DNA of 64,000 bases, from positions 62,001-126,000 of the forward strand of contig JAFGJM010000022.1 of NCBI GenBank assembly GCA_016929095.1, written 5' to 3'. The notes beneath the pieces were generated by a model. It saw nothing but the letters and a program-made list of their open reading frames with translations, made no database searches and was not told where the DNA came from. Shown one piece after another: positions 35,947 to 43,992 of this stretch. The translations under genes were made by a program, and so were the position numbers. The DNA comes from Anaerolineales bacterium. Its GTDB lineage: Bacteria > Chloroflexota > Anaerolineae > Anaerolineales > UBA4823. Position 1 is the stretch's first letter. Each line of letters opens with the position of its first letter.

Positions 35947-36598
35947 ACGTTGCCTCATCCGAGCGAATCGGATATTTACGTAGGAAACGGTACAACAAAA
36001 CTGCACCTAAAAAAATAATGATGCAGGACGCAATCACCAATGGCAGGTTGAATGGAAATCCGTATTCATACCTTAATACTGTCGACGCTAAATTACCCAA
36101 TCCAAGCAGCACACCATACAGATGCAAACGGCGGATGCCAAAAATGAATCCCATTGCGCTGAAAATTCCAATGACCGCCAACCCCATGATTATATCTACC
36201 CGATAATCCGTACCTTCCTGGCTATTGGTAGATTCGCTAGGCAATGGCAGGGTATGGTCAGACGTAAATGTGATGATCACAAATATGAGCGTCATAAGTA
36301 ATAATAGGATCATCACAGTCACAAGAATCATTCTTGCTTTTGATTTTAGATTCTTGACAATCCCAATACGCGGCGTGGAAATGACTCGCCGGGTATATTG
36401 CAAGACTATCACGATAATTGCCAGATACGCCAGATATAGAATAAAGTTTACCGAAGGTCCTAACAATTTGCGGGTGAGGGGGAAAACGCCTAAAGCCAGG
36501 AAGATCAATCCAAGCATGATATCCCATAACCCGTCTTCATAATTAAGCAACTGGACAATACGCCTCTGGAAATCGCCCCGATTATAAATCTGAGACAT
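35933..36598 (-). CDS. integral membrane protein, paired with the regulator
   Basis: A 221-residue membrane protein with five to six hydrophobic segments (for example DIMLGLIFLALGVFPLTRKLLG cut into two helices, MILVTVMILLLLMTLIFVII, and VIASCIIIFLGAVLLYRFL). I do not recognise a family beyond a general resemblance to small transporter-like proteins next to HTH_34 regulators. Its 3' end overlaps the regulator gene, so the two are co-expressed. No catalytic residues are visible. Confidence 0.75.
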   Translation of the reverse strand: MSQIYNRGDFQRRIVQLLNYEDGLWDIMLGLIFLALGVFPLTRKLLGPSVNFILYLAYLAIIVIVLQYTRRVISTPRIGIVKNLKSKARMILVTVMILLLLMTLIFVIITFTSDHTLPLPSESTNSQEGTDYRVDIIMGLAVIGIFSAMGFIFGIRRLHLYGVLLGLGNLASTVLRYEYGFPFNLPLVIASCIIIFLGAVLLYRFLRKYPIRSDEATYGRR

Positions 36599-36860
36599 GG
36601 TTCTGCTCCTTCACGTGATCTTTTCGAACATCAACTTTGCCACACAAAGCTCTTTGCGTGAATATAATACACGCACTGGAATTTGTCAAGTGAATGATCG
36701 AAATTCCCCATTTTCACTTCTGAAGTAAAATCATGATACCAGAGAGTCATGGTTATTTTTTCTAAAACAAACTGGATCTGCACCGTAGATCAACCCGTTC
36801 ATCTTACCCATCCTGTTTTCAACATGCAATTCAATGCTTATTTTCTTTATGGAGATTTCT

Positions 36861-37631
36861 ATGTCCGGTAATCCAACCATCCAGACCATGCTCAACCGAA
36901 AATCCATCCGCCGCTATACCGACCAACCGGTGGCGGATGAAATCATCCACGCGATCGTGCGCGCCGGGCAGCAGGCGCCTTTTGCCGCCCAACTTTATTC
37001 GGTGCTCCTTTCCCGTAAAGGACACCATGCTTTTGGCGCGCCTTTGCTTTTCACCATCTGCGTCGACGCCTATAAACTCGCCCGTATTATGGAAAAACGT
37101 CACTGGCAGATCGTCAGCAACGATCTTACGCTGCTAGTCTTTGGCATCCAGGATGCTGCATTGATGGCAGAGAATATGGTCACGGCCGGTGAGAGTTATG
37201 GTTTGGGGAGTTGCTTCTTAGGCGCAGCCCCTTACATTGCGGAGAAGATCGCCAAACAATACAAGCTTCCGCCGCGTGTGTTTCCCCTGGTGCAATTGGT
37301 GATGGGTTACCCGGCGGAAAATCCCCCGCCCCGCCCGCGTTATCCACTTGAATTCACCCTCTTCGAGGATACCTACCCTGAATTAACCGATGAAATGGTC
37401 GAACAAGCCATGCATCAAATGGATGAAGGGTATTTGGCTCAAGATTATTACCGAAAAGCCGGGTATATCATTCCTCTGGAAGGCGAACGGGAAGAATCAT
37501 TCGACTATGATAACTATAGCTGGACAGAGCACATCTCGCGGAAATGGGGTCAATGGCACCGCTCGCTGGATGAAATATTGAGTCAATTGGAAAAGCGCGG
37601 CTATAATATTTCAAAGAATAGCGAACCGTGA
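36861..37631 (+). CDS. nitroreductase-family protein
   Basis: A 256-residue FMN enzyme of the nitroreductase fold. The start NPTIQTMLNRKSIRRYTDQP is the phosphate-binding Arg-rich motif of the family. ESYGLGSCFLGAAPYIAEKI and LVQLVMGYPAENPPPRPRYP are the later motifs. The C-terminal extension (about 195-256) is rich in acidic and aromatic residues and longer than usual. It uses NAD(P)H to reduce nitro or quinone compounds; the true substrate is unknown. ATG 36861 is behind GGAG; nine upstream codons are open but unlikely. Confidence 0.88.
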   Translation: MSGNPTIQTMLNRKSIRRYTDQPVADEIIHAIVRAGQQAPFAAQLYSVLLSRKGHHAFGAPLLFTICVDAYKLARIMEKRHWQIVSNDLTLLVFGIQDAALMAENMVTAGESYGLGSCFLGAAPYIAEKIAKQYKLPPRVFPLVQLVMGYPAENPPPRPRYPLEFTLFEDTYPELTDEMVEQAMHQMDEGYLAQDYYRKAGYIIPLEGEREESFDYDNYSWTEHISRKWGQWHRSLDEILSQLEKRGYNISKNSEP

Positions 37632-37729
37632 GTGGTGAATAGTGACCAGTTCTCTTATTCCTACCCTCGGTCGTTCGAGAATAAATAATGGCGCTTTGCT
37701 CATTATGCCATGCACACTAACAAATAGCA

Positions 37730-37788
37730 CGTTCCCCGTGTTTATTAACCGGCGCTTCCGGAAAACCGGACAACGGTCACGGGGAACG
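37730..37788. other. nested hairpin behind a PNPOx-like gene
   Basis: A perfect 11-bp outer stem, CGTTCCCCGTG (37730-37740) with CACGGGGAACG (37778-37788), encloses an inner stem CCGGAAAACCGG and an ACCG/CGGT pair. No T-run follows on either strand, so it is not a standard terminator. A structure of the same design but different sequence lies behind the paralogous gene at 39870-39929. Confidence 0.6.
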
Positions 37789-37805
37789 GAGTCTTGGCAT
37801 TAAAT

Positions 37806-38201
37806 TTATTTGTGCGGCACGAGATCGTAAGCCTCAGTGATTTTTACAACGATCACAGCTTTGGGGTCGATGTGTGGTCTTTTAGATTTCACCCATTCAT
37901 ACCCATCATCAAACGTTTTACCTGAATATTCAATGGTTGCATTTCCTTTAAATTGATACCCCACAAAAGAATTCGTTTCAGGATTTAAAGCCCAGCATGA
38001 GACGGCTGCCTGCGGGTTTTCCTTGATATTTGCCTCTGTTTTAACCATATAATTATCTACGATCAATATTTCATCATCGGAAATTATTTTTGCAAAGGTG
38101 ATCGGCACAACATTAGGTACGCCATCTTTCGAACTGGTCGCGACCGCAAACAGCCGTGTCTGACTTGCCACCCCTTTCATTTCTTCTGTAATGATTGCCA
38201 T
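37806..38201 (-). CDS. pyridoxamine 5'-phosphate oxidase-like FMN-binding protein (copy 1)
   Basis: A 131-residue split-barrel flavin protein of the PNPOx-like family. Motifs are LFAVATSSKDGVPNVVPITF at the start, DNYMVKTEANIKENPQAAVS in the middle and GYQFKGNATIEYSG later. Such small proteins bind FMN or F420 and reduce or sequester small molecules; the substrate is unknown. It is about 72 percent identical (94 of 131 by my own count) to the protein at 39946-40341. Both copies are on the reverse strand with a secreted beta-helix gene between them, and each is followed by a nested hairpin. Confidence 0.87.
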   Translation of the reverse strand: MAIITEEMKGVASQTRLFAVATSSKDGVPNVVPITFAKIISDDEILIVDNYMVKTEANIKENPQAAVSCWALNPETNSFVGYQFKGNATIEYSGKTFDDGYEWVKSKRPHIDPKAVIVVKITEAYDLVPHK

Positions 38202-38399
38202 GTTTTGCTCCTGTTATCTTTTTTCTATTATTTTACCAAATCGAATCGAGTACAAGGGACGGGGAACAATCTTGCGCATTGCTTTCCTGGAATTTCTCTC
38301 TGGATACCATGTATAATATCCATGTAAATAGTTGCGCAGGGCTTTTTCACAGTCTTCAAAACCAGGTTTTTCCCTTTTAAGTGTTCCAGGGAGGGTCTT

Positions 38400-39827
38400 A
38401 TGAAAAACAAATTAGGCGTGCTTTCTTTTGTTTGGATCATCGCACTGGGTGGGGTTGTTGGTTTATTAGGGCTAACGGACTGGCAATCTGCCAGGGCGCT
38501 TTCAAATACATTGTATGTTGCCCCCAATGCCGCTTGTAACGGAATGACGCCCTGTTTTGCCAGTATCCAGGAAGCCGTGGACGCCGCTTCGGTAAGTGAT
38601 GAGATCCTCGTTGCCGCCGGTGTATATACTCAAACTTATGCCCGTCCGCGGCAAGACACATCTTCTACGGGCACAGTCACCCAATGCGTGTACCTGAGCA
38701 AAACAGTAACCCTGCTGGGCGGCTATAGCGCAGATTTTTCCGCCTACGATCCCGACACCTATCCCGTGACGGTGGATGCCCAGGGCAAAGGACGCGGTAT
38801 TTACATCACCGGGGATATATCCCCTACCGTGGAAGGGTTGCGCATTACCGGCGGTGATGCGACCGGGCTGCAAGGATACGATTATTATGGCAATTACGAT
38901 GCCGGCGGCGGCATTTATATCATCACCGCTACAACCAGGTTGAACGATAACCAGATCTTCAACAACTCAGCTCAGAATGGCGGCGGCGTTTTTCTCAATA
39001 CGGCAGATAGCACTCTCGATCATAATACCATTTCAACCAACACGGCGACCAGTGCGGGTGGCGGTATTGCCGTTTACCAGGGAACGCCTACCCTGCTCGC
39101 TAATATCATCCATTACAATACATCCAGTAATTTAGGCGGCGGCTTGTATTTATTCTCAACAAATGTCATAATAACCGGCAACACCATTGCGAATAACTCC
39201 GCTAACAACCTGGGAGGCGGTGTGAGTATCGCCTCATGCAGTCCTGTTTTTAACCAAAATATCTTTTTAGGGAATTCTGCTAAACATGGCGGAGGTTTAT
39301 ATTTATGGTACAGCCGAAGTCATTTTACCAATAATGCAATCATCGAAAATACAGTTACTGTTCGAGGCAGCGGGCTTTTAGTGGGCGGTTCGTCGCCGGT
39401 GATGTTTCATACCACCATCGCTGGTAATCAAGGCGGAGATAACTCCGGTGTTTACGTTTCGGACGTCGGATCGAGCAGCTACAGCTCCCTGGCGATGACC
39501 AATACCATATTGAGCGATCATACCATCGCCATAAGCGTCACCAGCGGAAGCACGGTCACACTGAACGCCGTGTTGTGGTACAGCAACCCGGTCACCATTT
39601 CTCAATCGGGCGGCAGTATTCAGGTGCAAAACCAATATAACGGCGATCCTGCATTTCAATCGGATGGTTATCACTTGACCTCGGCATCGGCTGCCATCGA
39701 TAAGGGAATTAACATAAGTGTGACCACCGATATCGACGGCGATACTCGCCCCGCAGGGTCGTATCCCGATTTAGGCGCCGATGAATGGCGCATGCAAGTT
39801 TTCCTGCCTGTGGTAATACGAGAATAG
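38400..39827 (+). CDS. secreted right-handed beta-helix protein
   Basis: A 475-residue exported protein. A signal peptide (about 1-34, VLSFVWIIALGGVVGLLGLT) is followed by the coil-forming region. The early ASIQEAVDAASVSDEILVAA is the typical first turn of a parallel beta-helix. Repeated turns such as NSAQNGGGVFLNTADSTLDHN, split as NSAQNGGG and STLDHN, and NNSANNLGGGVSIASCSP show the Gly-Gly-Gly-hydrophobic pattern of polymorphic outer-membrane-like repeats. The C-terminus QVFLPVVIRE is the short FLPVVIR motif seen in other secreted proteins of this window. Polysaccharide binding or cleavage is possible; no catalytic set is evident. AGGGAGG precedes ATG 38400. Confidence 0.85.
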   Translation: MKNKLGVLSFVWIIALGGVVGLLGLTDWQSARALSNTLYVAPNAACNGMTPCFASIQEAVDAASVSDEILVAAGVYTQTYARPRQDTSSTGTVTQCVYLSKTVTLLGGYSADFSAYDPDTYPVTVDAQGKGRGIYITGDISPTVEGLRITGGDATGLQGYDYYGNYDAGGGIYIITATTRLNDNQIFNNSAQNGGGVFLNTADSTLDHNTISTNTATSAGGGIAVYQGTPTLLANIIHYNTSSNLGGGLYLFSTNVIITGNTIANNSANNLGGGVSIASCSPVFNQNIFLGNSAKHGGGLYLWYSRSHFTNNAIIENTVTVRGSGLLVGGSSPVMFHTTIAGNQGGDNSGVYVSDVGSSSYSSLAMTNTILSDHTIAISVTSGSTVTLNAVLWYSNPVTISQSGGSIQVQNQYNGDPAFQSDGYHLTSASAAIDKGINISVTTDIDGDTRPAGSYPDLGADEWRMQVFLPVVIRE

Positions 39828-39869
39828 AAATACGTGCCTTTCCCCCATGTGCCCTGAACAATATTAATT

Positions 39870-39929
39870 GCCCGGCTCCCCATGATTATTTACCACCGCT
39901 TACAAAAAAGCGGTCTCGGGGAGCCAGGC
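39870..39929. other. nested hairpin behind the second PNPOx-like gene
   Basis: Outer arms GGCTCCCC and GGGGAGCC (extended to GCCCGGCTCCCC and GGGGAGCCAGGC with a mismatch) enclose an inner 7-bp stem ACCGCTT/AAGCGGT. It has the two-tier design of the element at 37730-37788 but unrelated bases, and lacks a proper T-run after it. It may slow or stop transcription from both sides. Confidence 0.55.
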
Positions 39930-39945
39930 ATTTATATTATATTTA

Positions 39946-40341
39946 TTAGATGTGCGGTACGAGGTCATACGCCTCGGTGACTTTTACGATAACCACAGCC
40001 TTGGGGTTAATGGGCGGCATGGTCGATTTCACCCATTGATACCCTTCATCAAAGAGTTTCCCCGAATATTCGAATGTGGCGTTCCCTTTAAATTGATAGC
40101 CTTGGTGGGATTTTGTTTCAGGGTTAAAAAACCAGCACGAGACGGCTACACGTGGATTTTCTTTGATGTTTGCCTCTGTTTTGGCCATGAAATTATCCAC
40201 TAACATAATGTGATCGTCAGCAAGCAATTTCGCGAAAGTAACAGGCACGACGTTGGGTTCACCCGCTTTTGAACTGGTGCCAATGGCGAATAACTGTGTT
40301 TTGCTTGCAACTTCTTTCATTTCTCCGGTAATTACTGCCAT
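39946..40341 (-). CDS. pyridoxamine 5'-phosphate oxidase-like FMN-binding protein (copy 2)
   Basis: A 131-residue paralogue of the protein at 37806-38201, with the same length and ends (MAVITGEMKEVAS to TEAYDLVPHI). The family motif reads LFAIGTSSKAGEPNVVPVTF and the middle part DNFMAKTEANIKENPRVAVS. The two differ mainly at surface positions. AGGAGGA precedes the ATG. The gene probably arose by tandem duplication before or after the beta-helix gene moved in between. Function in FMN- or F420-dependent chemistry is inferred from family. Confidence 0.87.
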   Translation of the reverse strand: MAVITGEMKEVASKTQLFAIGTSSKAGEPNVVPVTFAKLLADDHIMLVDNFMAKTEANIKENPRVAVSCWFFNPETKSHQGYQFKGNATFEYSGKLFDEGYQWVKSTMPPINPKAVVIVKVTEAYDLVPHI

Positions 40342-40524
40342 ATTTATCCTCCTAAAATCATTGTCAATTAACTTTTGTGATGCGTAGACACTCGACAGGT
40401 CGAATAACAGAGTACAAGATTAGTGATGCGAGATATTATATCATTAATATTGCTAATATATTATTATCAATGTTAATAAGTAGTTACATCATGAATATTT
40501 GAAAGACGGCAGATTCACGATTCT

Positions 40525-40785
40525 CTACCGATGTAATATTTCTTGATTGGCTTGATCCGCCTCCTCGAAGATTTTCTTGATCTCGGCTTTCATTTCGGGG
40601 GTAGCGGTGGGGGTGTTGGGGAGAAATTTGATCAGGTCGCGCGCCTGGCGTAAGAGGTCTTTCACCTGAGCAATATAGGCAAAATTCGACCGCCCGCCGT
40701 CAGCCGGCACGGGCACCTCCCGCGCCTTTTGGATCAACTGACGGGCGCGCACCATTTTTTCGGCAGAAGTAAGAGATTTGGGCAT
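40525..40785 (-). CDS. small hypothetical helical protein
   Basis: An 86-residue, charged, almost fully helical protein without membrane segment or recognised domain. It has two amphipathic stretches, LTSAEKMVRARQLIQKAREV and AQVKDLLRQARDLIKFLPNT, and a final acidic helix. The pattern resembles small coiled-coil adaptor proteins. It is preceded by a good AGGAG ribosome site on the reverse strand (AAGGAGTC), which supports translation. It is separated from the HD gene by a 33-base palindrome. I do not know its role. Confidence 0.6.
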   Translation of the reverse strand: MPKSLTSAEKMVRARQLIQKAREVPVPADGGRSNFAYIAQVKDLLRQARDLIKFLPNTPTATPEMKAEIKKIFEEADQANQEILHR

Positions 40786-40841
40786 AAAGACTCCTTAACT
40801 TTTTATCGGCTTTTGATCATTTTGCATATAAATATTGGTTA

Positions 40842-40874
40842 TCTGTAGATGGGATCGCCGATCCCATCTACAGA
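40842..40874. repeat. 33-base near-perfect palindrome
   Basis: Arms of 16 bp (TCTGTAGATGGGATCG and its complement) flank a single central base, lying in the gap between two reverse-strand genes. It looks like a REP element of a family other than the one near 8 kb. No T-run follows, so it is not a terminator. Confidence 0.7.
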
Positions 40875-40917
40875 ACTCTTGTATTACGGGAAAACAAGGC
40901 ATCAGTCAATCAGGAAA

Positions 40918-41544
40918 TTAGGGAAAAATGGTAAATCGTTTTGAGAGTTGTAGGTATGCTTGAATCATCCAGGGGTGAATGGCAGGTAAAGAATCCTTTC
41001 GCCGCCAAAGATAATTTAGATAACATAAAGCGGCTAAATCCAGAGATCGGTCTAAACCCAATACCATTTGCGGAAGGTAGGGTGGATCGCCAGGTTGGTC
41101 CCAGGCTATTTTATCCGCCACAAATACAATTTTATCCAATTTTGAGCTATCAATTTTAAGTGTGGTATGACACCCTATGGCACTTAAAATCAATTTATCA
41201 TTCACTCCAAAAACATCTTGAGCGATGAAAGCGGATAACTTTTGATGAATAAGTATAGGAGCTTTTCTCTCTTCGTCAATTATCTCTATTCTCAATGCCT
41301 CAGCCGCCGGCAGGTACTGATCTCTTGGAATGATCACACTGATATCGTGCAGCCACCCGGCGATTTCCGCCCGGCTCTCATCTTCTCCCCAACACTGAGC
41401 CAGCCTTTTTGCTTCTTCTGCTACACGTCGGCTATGTTCAGCAGTTTTCATAAACCCGAGTCCAGTCATGAGCCGCGAAGAATCTAGAATACTATCGCCA
41501 GTTAGTTTTATATTCCCCACATAAGTAAAGAGAATTGGGTGCAT
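40918..41544 (-). CDS. HD-domain phosphohydrolase (YqeK-like)
   Basis: A 208-residue metal-dependent hydrolase. The HD motif is split as HSRRVAEEAKRLAQCWGED and AEIAGWLHDIS, with further metal ligands in ILIHQKLSAFIAQDVFG and SAIGCHTT. The order and spacing match the YqeK group, which cleaves diadenosine tetraphosphate to ADP; other HD hydrolases are possible. The C-terminal NYLWRRKDSLPAIHPWMIQA also fits YqeK. The usual partners nadD and rsfS are not next to it. It lies 25 bases downstream of the XRE-type regulator gene. Confidence 0.83.
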   Translation of the reverse strand: MHPILFTYVGNIKLTGDSILDSSRLMTGLGFMKTAEHSRRVAEEAKRLAQCWGEDESRAEIAGWLHDISVIIPRDQYLPAAEALRIEIIDEERKAPILIHQKLSAFIAQDVFGVNDKLILSAIGCHTTLKIDSSKLDKIVFVADKIAWDQPGDPPYLPQMVLGLDRSLDLAALCYLNYLWRRKDSLPAIHPWMIQAYLQLSKRFTIFP

Positions 41545-41569
41545 CAGGAGGCTTCAATCGTTTCAATTT

Positions 41570-41866
41570 TCAATGTACAGCCAACCGGATATGAAGGCTG
41601 GCGCCCACTGCATCAGCATATCGCCGTATTGTAGATAATCGCGCATCATCAGCATGATTTTCAACGCGCGAAATTACTGATTTTTGGATTCGCAATCGTT
41701 TTGCCACTTCATCTTGGGTTAGACCCGCTGCTTCCCTGGCCTGGCGTAAAATGACTCCAATCACAAAATCCTCATACCCGCTTTCATAATTTTCAGCGAA
41801 CTCCAGATCGCTTTCTTTACGTTTTTGAACATATCGTTTTACATCACTCATGTTTTTTTTGCTCAT
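41570..41866 (-). CDS. XRE-family helix-turn-helix protein (HigA-like)
   Basis: A 98-residue protein with a helical N-terminus (about 1-35) and a classic Cro/XRE helix-turn-helix: LRQAREAAGLTQDEVAKRL, then IQKSVISRVENHADDARLST. The size and the N-terminal charged helix resemble HigA-type antitoxins that sit next to a HigB toxin. No toxin gene is present on either side: downstream is the HD hydrolase and upstream a 215-base gap without a convincing ORF. It may be an orphan antitoxin or a free-standing regulator of the HD gene that follows. Confidence 0.83.
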   Translation of the reverse strand: MSKKNMSDVKRYVQKRKESDLEFAENYESGYEDFVIGVILRQAREAAGLTQDEVAKRLRIQKSVISRVENHADDARLSTIRRYADAVGASLHIRLAVH

Positions 41867-42081
41867 CAGGAATTTATTTCGACGGCTATTAGCTAGCGCT
41901 ATTTCTTGTGCAGGGGTTTTTTAATGACCACTGACTGTAACTTTATTATAACCAACACCTTTCAGGCAGCTCATTAACCCAGTCCAAAAGCGTTCTGGCA
42001 ACCGTTAACTAATCACAAAACCTGCCACTCGCTTCCGAAGTATATATATAAAACTCGTCCATTCCTTAAGCGGAGGATATT

Positions 42082-42504
42082 ATGACTACAAGTATACCGG
42101 AAAACGAACGCCTTATTGTCGAAAATATCATCAGCGATTCCATCGGCTGGGCGAAAACCAAAGATCTGGATCGCCTCTATGCTATCATGGCGCAGGACGA
42201 AAAATTCTTCATCTACCACCCCGATTCCAAAAGCACCGTCACTGGCTTCGAGAGTTTCAAAGGCATGTCCGACTTTTGGATGAACCCCAATTTCAAAGCC
42301 ACCGATTTTGCCGTTAAAGAGTTAAAAATCACCTTTTCCCAATCGGGAACCGTTGCCTGGTGGTCTGCTTTCCTTGACGATCACGCCGAATGGAAAGGCA
42401 AGCCAATTGGATGGGATAACGCCCGCTGGACCGGTGTGCTGGAAAAACGGGATGGCGCATGGGTGATCGTGCAGATGCACTTCTCGTTTGCCAAAGATGA
42501 TTGA
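42082..42504 (+). CDS. SnoaL/NTF2-like (DUF4440-type) protein
   Basis: A 140-residue small alpha+beta-cone protein. The start NERLIVENIISDSIGWAKTK, the strand KFFIYHPDSKSTVTGFESFK and the ending RDGAWVIVQMHFSFAKD match the SnoaL_3/DUF4440 group of the NTF2 fold. Such proteins bind small ligands or act as simple isomerases or hydrolases; no active-site set can be named. GGAGG lies 6 bases before ATG 42082. It is convergent with the lipoprotein gene 30 bases away. Confidence 0.8.
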   Translation: MTTSIPENERLIVENIISDSIGWAKTKDLDRLYAIMAQDEKFFIYHPDSKSTVTGFESFKGMSDFWMNPNFKATDFAVKELKITFSQSGTVAWWSAFLDDHAEWKGKPIGWDNARWTGVLEKRDGAWVIVQMHFSFAKDD

Positions 42505-42534
42505 AATCGGGCAATAATCCCAACCAAACCCGTA

Positions 42535-43593
42535 TTATTGGGCTTGCCAGTCTATTTGTACACGACTGCCCTCAGGCATCGGGATGATTTTCACGATGAT
42601 CTGAATATGAATGCCTTGCGGAGTGGTAATGTCGGCTTGCAATATATCCTCAAACGCCGAAGAGGAGACTTCTTCCACCTTCCACCCCTGGACAGCCAGC
42701 TCATTGAGGTAATAACTCTTCATATTTTCCAATGAGTCGCTGCTTGAAAAAGCAATCAATGATGGATGATTGAACACATCTTTGGCATTGGCTGGCATTG
42801 GGATCATTTGCTGAGGGGGATAGGCGCACAAGGCAGGGAGGGTAATTTTTACCTGATCGAAATCTTTTACTTCGTAAGAAAAAGTAGCCTTTCCGGTGTA
42901 GTGTCTGTCTTCGAATTCATATACGCCATCGATCTCGCCTTCGGCTTTTAGAAAGTAAGCCGGGTTCTGAGCAATCCATACTTTACCGGTAACTTTATTC
43001 AACGATCTCATAAACAACAGGCTTATATCGTTGATCGTATACACATCTGCGATGACACCATTCAGTTGAGCGTTTTTTTCCAGCAAGTCCCCGGGCGTAA
43101 TGGTAAGCAATATCCGGGTGACGCAGACATCAGAATAATGGCTGACATCCTCCGGCAGCTCACTTTTTTCGCAAATCTGCCCTCCCGATGATAAATCGCG
43201 TATGTAATAGGAAAAACCATCGGCGGTTGCCCATTCATCAACTCCGTTAAGATAAGGGCTTGGAGATTGTATGGTCTGTATCTCGTATTGAGTATCCGTA
43301 GATTTATCCTTCTCGACAAGGTAATCGTGCGATGCCGTCATCGAAGCGCCCGATTCATCTTCCCCGCTTACCTCGAGATTGAATAGTTCGCGATAATTAG
43401 TGAGATGTTCTGTTCCACTGGTTATCTGGATACCAATCGGAATGCCTTTCGCCCATAATTCAAAATCAGAAGTGGCTTCAGAAATGTCGTCAGAAGCAAG
43501 TTGCGACCCCTCGCCCAGGCTAAAGAGTTTGCAGCTACAAGAAATGAGAATCAAGAAAACATGAAATAGAAATACCACTGGTTTTTTCATCAT
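42535..43593 (-). CDS. lipoprotein of unknown function (LppX/LolA-like size)
   Basis: A 352-residue lipoprotein started at ATG 43593 (MMKKPVVFLFHVFLILISC), whose signal ends in the lipobox LISC. The rest is mostly beta-rich. A strand pattern such as QAQLNGVIADVYTINDISLLF (in fragments), VWIAQNPAYFLKAEGEIDG and FSYEVKDFDQVKITLP resembles the half-barrel of LppX/LprG/LolA-type lipid carriers. A smaller C-terminal domain (about 265-352, VFNHPSLIAFSSSDSLENMK) follows. Lipid carriage is only a suggestion. AAAAGG precedes the start. The open frame extends 17 codons further. Confidence 0.72.
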   Translation of the reverse strand: MMKKPVVFLFHVFLILISCSCKLFSLGEGSQLASDDISEATSDFELWAKGIPIGIQITSGTEHLTNYRELFNLEVSGEDESGASMTASHDYLVEKDKSTDTQYEIQTIQSPSPYLNGVDEWATADGFSYYIRDLSSGGQICEKSELPEDVSHYSDVCVTRILLTITPGDLLEKNAQLNGVIADVYTINDISLLFMRSLNKVTGKVWIAQNPAYFLKAEGEIDGVYEFEDRHYTGKATFSYEVKDFDQVKITLPALCAYPPQQMIPMPANAKDVFNHPSLIAFSSSDSLENMKSYYLNELAVQGWKVEEVSSSAFEDILQADITTPQGIHIQIIVKIIPMPEGSRVQIDWQAQ

Positions 43594-43992
43594 CCTTTTT
43601 TCACCTTTTTCTTCGATCACTTGGGACGGCATCAAGGCGTCCACCCTGTCTACTACACGCCACAGTATTGTTCTCCTTTTGCCATAGGGCTAAGTATAAT
43701 AAGAAAAAGTGATTTTCACCTGATGTCATGAAGCAGACTTAATCGGATTTTAATTTAATACAATTCCTCTCCCAAACCTCACAGCATAGACTAATACAGG
43801 CTTATATCTTCTATCATCCTTACTCTGATTGCACCTAATTAATATAGATACTGAATATTATTTTCATCTCAACTTTCACTTCTCGCTATTCCCCCCCCTG
43901 ATACCTGATATCTGATACCTGATACCTGATTCCTTTATGTAAAAAAAATCGTTATAATAAAAAGAAGAATCCTATGGGTAAAGGAAAATATC
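43594..43992. other. intergenic gap with a short tandem repeat
   Basis: About 400 bases between the divergent lipoprotein and C11-peptidase genes, mostly AT-rich. At 43899-43933 the unit TGATACC is repeated with variation (CTGATACCTGATATCTGATA onward), then an A-run and the ribosome region of the next gene. Promoters for both genes should be here, but I cannot assign them with confidence. No RNA or ORF was recognised. Confidence 0.5.

Noticed and set aside
41867-42081. HigB-like toxin partner for the XRE protein
   Set aside because: Only a fragment such as LLDWVNELPERCWL can be read on the reverse strand, too short and without a start.
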